A stretch of 64,000 nt of DNA from Sthenelais limicola (taxonomy: Eukaryota > Annelida > Polychaeta > Phyllodocida > Sigalionidae). The DNA is taken from NCBI GenBank assembly GCA_942159475.1, contig OW804097.1, forward strand, positions 52,844,986 through 52,908,985, in the 5' to 3' direction. A program made the position numbers and the translations under genes. This document shows, one piece after another, positions 22,476 to 31,889 of the stretch. A model generated the notes under the pieces. The model saw only the letters and a program-made list of their open reading frames with translations. It was not told the origin of the DNA and ran no database searches. The number at the start of each line of letters is the position of its first letter. Position 1 is the stretch's first letter.

Positions 22476-22849
22476 GCATAAAATCCCAATAACAAAATAA
22501 AGACAAAGTTGTTTGAGTAAATTGTAGGCTACTGACAAGACATTCGCCTACAAACCTCTACTCGATCTCTATCAGTCCCAATCACTGTATTATATGAATC
22601 ATTCTTGCTTCAATACTCATTATACAAGCAATGACTCCATTATCTTTGCCACAAACAGTATTTTTTTAAAAAAATCTTATTGAAACTGTGCAAACATTAG
22701 TTTAGTATTGTTGTTTTAATTTCAGTTCCAATTGCAATCGCATTTACTTGAAAGCAACTGAGGCCTTGTGCATCTTTCCAATTAGACCAATCATTTAGCC
22801 AGAGTGAATGTACAATCTCCATATACTGCTACTGCGCTCACTAAAAGGT

Positions 22850-23390
22850 CATGATCACGCTGTAATGAGAGCCAACTAACTGGGTCATTCAGGGGTCAAG
22901 AGGCGGAGCTTAACTACTCGATCCGCAAGGGTCTGCCAGAGTCTAGTGCTGTGATTGGCCGAACGAGCTGTCTGTTAGTGTATTGATTGCAGGATGTGGG
23001 CCAGTTGTGTTCAGCATCCACCTGGGATAGTGGGCGGGGGCGAGATCGTGTACGCTACATTGATGTGTGCTTGGTGGGAGGGGAGGAGGAGCAGGAGAGG
23101 AAGGAGGTGTGGTAGGAACGAGAGACAGTCAGTATAGTGTTCACAGTCAGGAACACATCACTCGCCGGCCCGGTCCTGGGTTAACAAGCGACAGAGGTAT
23201 AGGAGAGTGAGAGTGTGACAGAGCAAGACAGAGAGGGAGAGGTATAGTGAAGAGTGCACTGGCTAGTGAAAGAAGGGGGAGGATCTGTTCCCTTCATTAG
23301 CTTAGATAGCATTCATTCTGTTACTGAAAAGACACAGATACATACCACTACACTCATCACCATTGCTGTGTCGATTCCCAGGAAGGCAAG
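22850..23390 (+). promoter_or_regulatory. Promoter and 5' UTR of the histidine-rich secreted protein gene
   Basis: The stretch is clearly richer in G, C and CpG than its surroundings (GGGCGGGGGCGAG near 23032; CTCGCCGGCCCGG near 23161). It holds a purine-rich leader and ends in a favourable start context (GGCAAGATGG). TCAGTATAGTGTTCACAGTCAG near 23127 is initiator-like, and no strong TATA box is seen. An AG at the end of TCGATTCCCAG (about 23381) could be a splice acceptor, so a 5' UTR intron is possible. The retroelement ends about 0.4 kb upstream. Confidence 0.5.
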
Positions 23391-23593
23391 ATGGATTTAA
23401 GAGCACCAGGGACTGCTGTATGGATATACTCGCTGGTTTTACTTACTTTATTGGTGGATAGCTTGGCTACAAACCTCTTCAGCAAGCATCATAGCAATCA
23501 CAACAGTCATCACAAACCTCACCACCACAACCATCACAACCAGCAACACGCCCATCACGCCAACAGGACCACCTTCACATTCCTAGACAAAAG
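23391..23593 (+). CDS. First coding exon of a secreted histidine-rich protein (partial gene)
   Basis: ATG in a strong context opens a frame with a classical signal peptide: charged start, hydrophobic core (VWIYSLVLLTLLV, residues 10-22), small residues before a likely cleavage near residue 26. About 35 residues dominated by His, Asn and Gln follow (roughly residues 32-57), with one N-x-T glycosylation site (NRTT). The frame ends with LDKR at a GTAAAC splice donor: the exon ends at 23593, phase 2, and a TAA follows if unspliced. So this is an exon, not a complete small protein. Secretion is inferred from the signal peptide; the His-rich stretch could bind metal or be a spacer. I do not recognise the family, and no later exon was identified in the window. 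Confidence 0.7.
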
Positions 23594-25593
23594 GTAAACA
23601 TTGATCTATTTAATAATCCAACTTCTTGGTTTAATTGAATTTCAGGTGGAAATGTTCCAAGTTCTATGATAGATTAATGGGAATGGGCGACGAACGATAA
23701 TCATTGATGGCGCTATCTGAGGGTTCTAAACTTCCCCAAAGCCAGGATAGTGTCTTTACTTCTATTATTGTGCAGTATTCCCTGCCGACCAAACAGGACT
23801 AAATAAAAAGTAAATGTTTATTTTTGTATTGCCGGTAATACACAGCCGCCCTTATTTAATAATAACAATAAAAATATAATTAATACAGACTTGTCGATTC
23901 AGCAAGATTAGTTGGTAAATAGGTTGGTTATATACATCCGAGCGAAGCTCAGGTTTTCCAGTGCATGTCTTTGATATACAAAAAGTAGAAGAAAGTGAAG
24001 TTAATCTACTAACGGTTGGACTATTCCAAGTTTAAAAGAAACGGTATCTCTGCATGTTTCCTTTCCATACATAGAGGATATATATGGGACTGGGTAAAAC
24101 CAAAGCTCAGAGGTTTTATTTAACAAAAGGATTAGAGTTTTGTTGTTCAGGTCGCTGCTATTTATAAACCAGGTTCTGCTAGCCGTGACATATTCTGGTT
24201 ATTTCATGCATGCTTTGATTGAAACAGGCGATTTGTTATTAAACACATTGCCACCAGGTCGTTAAAAAGTGTGGCCATGGCGAGGATTGTCGTATACTTA
24301 CATGCAATTTCCCACTAGTTTTATTTGTGTTAACCCTGGAGTTTCTCCAAAAGGTTTTCCTGGATGCTTTCCAAAATATATTCCGCTACAAATGTATTCC
24401 ACCCAGTTATATGTATACAGGCCATGGCAGGTGATGTAACTTGTATTGTGTGCATAAACAAACTGATATTTTGGAATAGAACATTTCAGACAGATATTCA
24501 TGCAATGAGTCAATTAAGGCATCAGGACGCGTGTAATGGCTAATTAATGTCATTACACGTCACGCAGACCTCATCTCCTCTCAATGATATAATTAGAATA
24601 AGGCCAAACAACTTTTATGATGTTTCCGATTTACCTCCCCTATCTAGAAGAACTTACCCCACCTAAAAAGATATTGACGTACCTAATTTTGGGAGTGATT
24701 TATTTAACCAAAACAGCTAATTAAAGCAGGATGTTGTCTTCCTAACCAGAAACCTTTAAAAGGTACATTTCTCTTGTTTAAAACAACTATTGTAATACGA
24801 AAAAGACATTCTCTTCGGTTCCTGGAAGGTGGTTTCCTAAAGAAAATATAAAATATACCTAGTTCTCAGATATACCTAGTTCTCAGATATACCTAGTTCT
24901 CAGCTTTATAAATCGGAAAAACAGCTAGTTGTGTGTGTTGCCTAAATGGGATGCTTAAATATGTTTGGTATTGCATCAGGATTGCAATAAACCTATTCAT
25001 TGTATTGATTGGAAATTGAACTCTTTCATCAAATCTCGAAATCTATCGGATTCCTCCGGTTTGGAACCCTCGAAATTTGCATGTTCTGGCTGTATGACCA
25101 ATATGATATCTGTAATAGTATTTATATATATATATAATATATTATACGCGCATACTGGTTACTGGTTTTCCACATCATATTGTCACAGGCGCGGTCCCCA
25201 TATCATATAACAAATTATACAAACCACGTATTGGTACTTTCCATTCATATTCACTGGCCATATTTTTTCCATGCCTCCACGAGGCCATTATTTGACATGC
25301 TCTCACGACTGACATCACTTTAGTAGATTACAAATATTGCCAAAGCCCCCGTCTCTCTCATTCTCTCTCCCTCCGTTCAGAGCCAAAGCATTCTAGCCTC
25401 AGTCTATGGGGCTTAAGAATTTAAATCCCTTAACCAGGATGATCCACCCCAACGGTCCATACCGTATAATATACCATCTCCTTCCATGGAGTAGAAATCT
25501 ACTATATACCTAAGAAATAGGAAAGATATGCTTTTTATCTTAGATCCTTTCACGTATGAATTCTTGAAAGGTCTATGGAATTTCTAAGTATAA
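23594..25593. other. Intron/unassigned sequence
   Basis: Start of the presumed first intron. No exon, RNA gene or transposon was recognised apart from a short tandem repeat at 24855-24903 and TA-rich tracts near 25122-25145. Confidence 0.5.
24855..24903. repeat. 17-bp tandem repeat, three copies
   Basis: ATACCTAGTTCTCAGAT occurs three times in a row, the last lacking two bases. Confidence 0.9.
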
Positions 25594-25760
25594 TATACTA
25601 GCAAAGTACCCATCCTCTGGACGGTCCCCTCTCTCCCCGCACTTCCCCCTCTCCCTCTTCCCTCTCTTCCTCTGTACAGACCAGAAAAACAGATGGGGAG
25701 ATCACAGATTCCCAGAACATGCCTGACAAAAAAACCCTTCTTGAGCTTTATATATTAGAT
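25594..25760 (+). repeat. Dispersed pyrimidine-tract repeat, short copy
   Basis: Head ATACTAGCAAAGTACCC followed by TCCTCTGGACGGTC, then a CT-rich tract, then a tail with AGATCACAGATTCCCAGAAC and GACAAAAAAACCC. The same head and tail bracket a much longer tract at 40670-41570, and the head recurs inverted at about 62555-62598. A tract fragment with GGTCACTCTCTCCCCACAC lies at 26020-26068. Confidence 0.75.
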
Positions 25761-26135
25761 ATGTATTATTGATATGCACTATATTTAGGATATCTAAACA
25801 TCCTGTATCTATATCTATACTATAGAACTATATCTACATATATGGTGCATCTATATACACAATTATATAAAAAAAAAAGCCATGGTATGGACATTTTGCG
25901 AAATAGTAAATTGCCCTTATTAATTAATGCCTCGTTATACAGTGTTTGAGGGTAAAGGACATGGCACTTAAAACTGTTGTCACTATGTATCATACATAAC
26001 TGTATTTTCTAATATCACACTGGTCACTCTCTCCCCACACTTCCCCCTCTCCCTCTTTTTCCTTCCCCTATTATCTGTCTCTCATACCTGTTTCCTTTTC
26101 TTTTACCGTTTCAACCGGGATGCATTTAAATGTAA

Positions 26136-26291
26136 GGGGATGTCCATAAATTACGTAACGCTTTTTAGTCTAAAAATTCAGACCCCCCCCCCCCCCCACT
26201 AGAGTTTGTAACCGATGTTATACCTATGGGACCGTAACGCATGGTCGGACCCCCCACCCCCTCGAGCGTTACGTAATTTATGGACGGTCCC
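26136..26291. mobile_element. Harbinger-type MITE, 156 bp
   Basis: Termini GGGGATGTCCATAAATTACG and, inverted, GGGACCGTCCATAAATTACG (each continuing TAACGC) are flanked by TAA (26133-26135 and 26292-26294). A 3-base TWA duplication and GGG-starting termini are characteristic of PIF/Harbinger. The interior contains a poly-C run and a second C-rich stretch. Confidence 0.8.
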
Positions 26292-26559
26292 TAACTATGT
26301 ACTCTGCCTAACTCCGGCATGGACTTAACACACTGGATATGATCCTCAATACCTAATAATTACTACAATATTCATAGAGATTTTCGAAATGCCAATGCAA
26401 ATCTGAATTGATAACGTTTTCAACGTTACTCAAGGTAAATAAAATAGTTCAAACTCTAGAATATAGCACTTCTAGGATCTTGATCCTGTTGAGTTCCCTT
26501 TCAGCATTTGGTTATAAACTCCTCATACTCGGGCCTTGTTAATGACAAATCTTATAATG

Positions 26560-26655
26560 GGGAATATTTCTTCCTGGTAAAGATCAGAATTTGAACCCAG
26601 GACCCTAAGTCCCAATGCAAGCACATTACCCAGCTGAGCCAACTGTGTCCTCCGG
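26560..26655 (-). repeat. tRNA-derived SINE head
   Basis: On the minus strand an A box TGGCTCAGCTGGG (26641-26629) and a B box GGTTCAAATTC (26597-26587) sit at tRNA-like spacing of about 31 bases, forming an internal RNA polymerase III promoter. The acceptor and anticodon arms do not pair as in a working tRNA, so this is a SINE or tRNA pseudogene. The body would extend towards lower coordinates; its 3' end was not located. Confidence 0.7.
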
Positions 26656-27445
26656 ACGAAGGAAAGAAAATATTTGCTTAGTTACAGACTGTGCGCCTTT
26701 ATGAAGGCCAACATATTTAGCAGGACGTCTAATGGACAATCAAAATGTAGGAAGCGATGAGGGAGGCATGTCTATAAAAGTACTTGTCCAATAGGGGATT
26801 CTCATGCGGTAGTGTGTTAGTCACCGATCATCTAAATCTAAACGCTCTTGATGGTATAGATAAGGAAGTCGTTAGGTATCATAGGATATATGATAGCTTT
26901 TTAATGGGAGCACTAAAATATAGTTATACTCATTTCTGAACTTCGATTATTTGTTGGCTTTTTTTTTCTTTATATATAAAACTCCAAGAATTCCCTACGA
27001 ATATACATTCGATATAATGCCAGGTAAGTGGTATAAGTGGTGCAAATCAACGTGCTTTTAGTACCGTTTTGTCCGCCAGAGAACTGCTAAAAGCTGAAGT
27101 TTTCATCCATAGGTTGGTATAGGATAAAAGTTGAGCTGAACTTTTTATACCACTTGAGCTTTTTATACCGCTATTTTGCACCCCTTATACAACTCAGCTA
27201 GTGCTAGGTGACTTAAATAATTATATGTACGCCATATTAAAAAAAATTGATGCGCATGGAATCATGGCGGTTGAATGTTAGAGTAAAAGTTACAGAAAAC
27301 ATCCTATGTTCAGTGTGGGTATCAGGGGTCCAGTGTAAAAATTTCGCCATTTGGTATATGTAATATGGTAGCACAGGACAATATCTTTCCCATCCTGCAT
27401 TTGGATATCAAAGATTTCTGCTTGATTTTCTTTCATAAAATTGTG

Positions 27446-27690
27446 GCAGAATATTTTAAGTCGAGTGAACACCAAAACTATAACTTAACCGAGTTATGAT
27501 TAGATGTTTTATTCAGGTGGTAGATATAAGTTATGAGTTTGATTCCAACGTTTCGGATTCATGGCGATCCTTCTTCAGGGAATGGTTGACTTGATGATTT
27601 CATGGGGGTATATTAAAAATGTGCAGTCTTGGTAACCATGGTTACTTATCAACAACGTAAATGCAGGCTGTGACAGAATATTTTATGTCA
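27446..27690. repeat. Short direct repeat flanking the hammerhead motif
   Basis: GTGGCAGAATATTTTAAGTC (27443-27462 region) recurs as GTGACAGAATATTTTATGTC (27670-27690 region), about 230 bases apart, with the ribozyme motif between. This would fit a partial tandem unit such as Penelope-like terminal repeats. Confidence 0.5.
27541..27583 (-). ncRNA. Hammerhead ribozyme motif (Penelope/retrozyme type)
   Basis: Read on the minus strand: ATTCC (stem I, 27583-27579), CTGAAGA core (27578-27572), stem II GGAT..ATCC with an 8-base loop (27570-27555), GAAAC core (27554-27550), then GTT (27549-27547) as the expected cleavage triplet, and GGAAT (27546-27542) closing stem I with five pairs. Both invariant boxes (CUGANGA, GAAA) are intact. 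Stem III is the minimal palindromic ACGT type that works best as a dimer, as known for Penelope-like elements and retrozymes. No Penelope RT was found nearby. Confidence 0.75.
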
Positions 27691-29897
27691 GGTTTGAACT
27701 GAATCCATCCCAGGATGCACTGTGTATAACAGACATGTGCAGTGGCATATGCGACTCCCCTATTGCCAGTTCACAAGCACCACACTTGAGGTGTGAGATT
27801 TCATCAAAGCCAGAGGCATGGTATTGGGTGCTACTCATAACTCAGTTCTTAATGGAATATTGAAACAAGTTAGAGAAAGTGGAGAGGGAAAAAATAATGT
27901 TGAAAGTCCGGCTTGAGAGACAGACTACTTCCTTTAAAAGGATTGCCTTTTATTCTGTTGGCCCCGAGGTGAGACCTTTTTTAAAAAATCTAGTTGATAA
28001 ATATTTCCTCTTATTCTTTTACCGTTTCAACTTTGTTAATGTATTAGCTTTGAAAGCTATTGCAAGCTGTGTGATTCCTGATAGTGTTGAAGCAAATCTT
28101 TTTTTTTTAAATTGGATTTTGTAATGTCATGGTTATTTGTAATTTATAACGCATTTTCTCGCTTTAAGAAATGGTGACATGTAAATTATCCTTCAGCGAG
28201 AGAGAAAAACAGTTGGAATTGTGAAAACCTATTTGTTCCTGGACATTTATTGCTTAGAAGTGTTCCATATAATTTAATAAATGTACCATATCCGCTGTCA
28301 ACTCTGTGGTTACCACTACTGATATATCACTAATATGCTTTCCCGTATCAGATATATAAAGTCATGAACGGAAAGAATTACTGTTGCAACTGGCATCTGT
28401 TTTTTTTCGGAATAGGAGGATTAGATGCTTTCAAGCAGGATATCCTTAATAACAAAAAACTCCTACATTCACAACCATACCTTGCCATTACTACATTAGC
28501 TTTAACGGCAGTTGTGAAACTAATTTAACGAATGTATCGGGGAAAGGGCTTATTGCCATTTTCATGCAATTTGGGACAGGCTTCTTCTTGGAATAATCAT
28601 AGAACCACTGTTTTATAACGTTATACATATAGTTTAAATGTAAAATATAAATATGATATATTTTCATTGAAAAGCTCATACCTTTCCATTTACTCATCCA
28701 AGCTTTTCATAGATTTCATTTCATTTCAGGATGTACAAGTTGCCTGAGACCATTATTTTATTTACTATATGTAACAATAGTTCTTTTTTTGTTACGGAAA
28801 AAAATGAAATTGAATTGTCCTACTCATAGGAAAGAGAAATAATGCTAGTCATTGTGGACTTGGTGATCAGCTCTGGAAAGCAATATAGAAACATTACAGT
28901 GAGAGGGATCGTACCTTACATCATTAATTTGCAACCAATTATAAGCAGGTGGGGCAAGAAGTAAACAGACAAGATTAGAAATGAAATTATGGCTCACTCT
29001 CATCGGTATATAGCTTGAAGGGAAACCTCTGTGGAGAAAGTATGACTCATATGGGTAGATTATAAAGAGTGGTACCAGGAACTTTACTTAATGTAAGAGG
29101 TTTACCTAAGTTTATGTTTAGAAAAGCACGATTATCTCAGTTTCAGTGGAGCCCCAGCAACTCCTTTTTATCAAAAGCAGATTAACAATTACAGTATAAC
29201 AGTACTTCAGATCCAAAATGACTAAAATGACTAAAACACTTTAATCTATACAAGCAATAAATAGGGATGAAACAGGCGGCTCTGAGATTCCGCGCAATCG
29301 AAAATAATAAAGTATTTTTATTTGTCAAAATAATCATCTGGTATCTGGTCTCCTAGTGCATGCCTCTTTGGAAACCTAGAATAACTAGATAAGACACAAC
29401 AACAATATTTTAAAGGGTTTGGGTCTACCTATTCGACGATATAACCCAGTGTTATTGTTTGTAACAATACAAAATCGATGTGACAAGAGAAAACGTGGCT
29501 ATGACTTTAATCATGCAGTGTATTACAAGTTTTTGATACAGAATCTGTATACTGCGATACAATTGATACAATCGTCACTTCATTGCTTGTGAGATGTATA
29601 CTAGTGTGCGCCCACATAACGACTTCATACGTACAGCTACCTAGATACATGTATGAGTATTTCATAGCCATCCAGATACTATAGTATAATGTATAGCAAA
29701 GCCAAAACAGAAAGTTCAGTCTCCTCCCTTATAGCTACATTCTCAGGTAATCATGGATGAAAATTGACCTTTCACTTCTTAGTCCATCGTTTACCTGCTC
29801 CAGTGAAATTCATTATAATATGATACAATATCAAAGGATCCCATCTACATCTTGTTTATTGAATAGCGGACAGCTATTTAGAGTTTAATTCATGTGT
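27600..29897. other. Unassigned stretch
   Basis: AT-rich with no recognised gene. The left end (27600-27690) probably belongs to the hammerhead-bearing repeat. Confidence 0.5.
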
Positions 29898-29949
29898 TGT
29901 TATATTAAAGGGAGTTCGTGGAAGAATCGCTCCCATTGCTCCTGTCGTA

Positions 29950-30725
29950 TGTTAGTTTACCTAATCATTTCAGTACGGACTAGGTGGGCGATTCCCCTTA
30001 CTGTCCTTTGAAGAGGATCTAGAAGATGATGAGGAACATCTCTCCTTAGATTGACCTCTCTCGCCTTCCTTCTTAGATGATTCTCGTGACGATGATCTGG
30101 TTTTGTCTGATGAAAAGGAAGTTTTTCGATCACTAGATCTTCCTCTGCTTTCAGACTGTTGTTTTGGAGGTTCCAGGTAGCCTGGGAAGTAAAAGCTTCT
30201 ACTAATTTTTGTTGTCTTAATTTATCTTGTTTCTGCTTTAACTCGTTCAGTTTCTTGTTTTCCTCTATTTCCTGGGCGATTTCTGCTGCTTCTGCTTTTA
30301 GTCTATCTTGCTTTAACTTTTCTTCTGTCAATGCAGAATTTAGCTGTTTTTCTCACCTCGTTTTTTCCTTCTGAAGCTTTCTTAAAGCCTAAAAATCATA
30401 CAATTTTGAGAAACGTTCAGTAGTACTTGCCAGTGTGCTGGTAGAAGAAGAACTCTGCGATTCTTTTGCCAATCTGTAACTTATAAAACTGTTGTCCTGA
30501 GTAATTGTAGGGATAGTAGTTGGTTATGCCCCACCCTTTCCACTAAATCATCCTTTTGTTTCTATATGGTTGATTTAAATATTTGAGAAGTAATATCCGT
30601 GTCTGAATGTGGATCTACCTCCAAGTCTGAGGAGTGGTGTGGTGTAATATTCCTCCATACAGCAGTCCTTTTAGTGGATCACAATCCAATTTTTTTTCGA
30701 TAATCAGTCACTCCTTTATAATTAG
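29950..30725 (-). pseudogene. Decayed coiled-coil/RS-domain protein coding sequence
   Basis: Reading leftward from about 30725, successive frames carry protein-like sequence broken by stops and shifts. First comes an acidic stretch (HSSDLEVDPHSDTDITSQIF), then after a frame change a serine-rich stretch leading to ERFSKLYDF and LRKLQKEKTR. A long Lys/Glu/Gln coiled coil follows (open from 30331, for example EEKLKQDRLKAEAAEIAQEI), and after another shift a C-terminal RS-rich tail ending near 29955. At least four lesions are visible. The layout resembles nuclear splicing-associated RS proteins, but I do not recognise a family. It has no visible introns, so it may be a processed pseudogene or the gag-like gene of the 29898-31881 unit. 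Confidence 0.5.
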
Positions 30726-31057
30726 GGTTGCTTATTCTACCGGATCATTTAGGTAGCATTGTACATTTTAAATAGAATAACAAGAAATTTTGGTTGTGAC
30801 CAAGGGAAAAAGCGGTTTCCCCCGAATCCCCTAATTATTATAGCCTATACCAAAACTAAAATTACCCCTCCCTTCCCCCCACATTTGATACCCATGCACT
30901 TATATATATAGGCCTACACACTCCGCGCGGGAAAAAGCGTTGTCAAGGACTCCATTCATCAATACGTGTTACTAACGTTGCATAACTTAGAAGACGTTAT
31001 GATGTACATTATTGCGTCGTGCCCGGCATCGGGAACTTCTCTAAGTTCCACCAATAT

Positions 31058-31641
31058 TATCTTCCTTATTCAAATACAAATGTTGATGAAATTGGATACA
31101 TATAGGGGTAGAAAGGCATGCCCTTTCTGAATTTGAACATCTTGGCAATGTATTTCGAGTAGAAATAGCGTTTTTTATTAATTTGCCAGAGCGTAACATC
31201 CCCACGCCGCCTACGGCGCCAGCTTTTAGGCTACAGCTTTGGCCAGCTTTTTATTGTTTACTTAGCCTTAGGCCTAGGCCTACTGAAAATTTTCGCTCAT
31301 ATATGCCTTATCTAAATGCAAGCTTAGACATTTCTCTTTCCGATGGTGTATAGGGTTAGGCAATTATTTCATATATTAATGCCTTAGACAACCCAGTTTT
31401 GCATGACGATCGGATTTTTGTCCCGGCCTAGGCCTACTTGTCAAGCAACGGGGGAAAGTACAGTCGAAAATTATTGTTTAATGGTAACAGATCAGTTTCC
31501 CTCATATCTTCCTTATTTAAATACAAATGTGGACAAAATTAACTGTATAGGGGTAGAAAAGCATACTCTTTCTGAATTCCAACATTTTGGCAGCGTATTT
31601 CGAGTAAAAATACCGATTTTTATCAATTTGCAGGAGCGTAA
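31058..31641. repeat. Pair of diverged 140-bp direct repeats
   Basis: 31058-31196 and 31505-31641 share blocks such as TATCTTCCTTATT..AAATACAAATGT, ATAGGGGTAGAAA..GCAT, CTTTCTGAATT and TATTTCGAGTA. The offset is about 447 bases. GGCCTAGGCCTAC also occurs twice nearby (31270, 31425). Confidence 0.75.
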
Positions 31642-31764
31642 ATTCACCGCGATGTTTACGCAAGTGCGTCGGAAATTCAGGTGGGAACAGGCGGGGTCGG
31701 GTTTTCCTTATAAGGGGGCGACGCGGACGCCCAAAGAACAGGCGGCAAAAACTGGAACCTATAT

Positions 31765-31822
31765 AAGGTTTCCCAGTACGAGCGCCTTCGGCGCTCGTAC
31801 CGCCTTCGGCGGGGGAAACCTT
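31765..31822. repeat. T-shaped (three-way) palindromic hairpin
   Basis: A 10-bp outer stem (AAGGTTTCCC 31765-31774 with GGGAAACCTT 31813-31822) encloses two side arms: an 11-bp arm GTACGAGCGCC-TTC-GGCGCTCGTAC (31776-31800) and a 4-bp arm CGCC-TTC-GGCG (31801-31811). Every base but two is in a stem or a TTC loop. Further small hairpins follow (CCTTA..TAAGG; GAACC-CTTA-GGTTC to 31847). Confidence 0.85.
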
Positions 31823-31889
31823 AAAAAATAAGGAACCCTTAGGTTCACCAGATGTTATATTATAGGGAGTTTGTGGAAGAAGAATGTCT

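Larger units (their letters stand above)
29898..31881. repeat. Two-kb segment bounded by 29-bp direct repeats
   Basis: TGTTATATTAAAGGGAGTTC followed by GTGGAAGAA (29898-29926) recurs at 31853-31881 with two mismatches. Between the copies lie the RS-domain pseudogene, a duplicated 140-base block and the T-shaped hairpin. The repeats may be element termini or the footprint of a segmental duplication. No known superfamily fits clearly. Confidence 0.45.

Noticed and set aside
29957..30331. Intact 124-codon gene
   Set aside because: The frame is only the middle of a longer decayed sequence; its basic tail is an out-of-frame reading of the RS-rich region.
31403..31831. 142-codon open frame
   Set aside because: It crosses one of the 140-bp repeats and the T-shaped hairpin; its C-terminus is just the translation of the palindrome.
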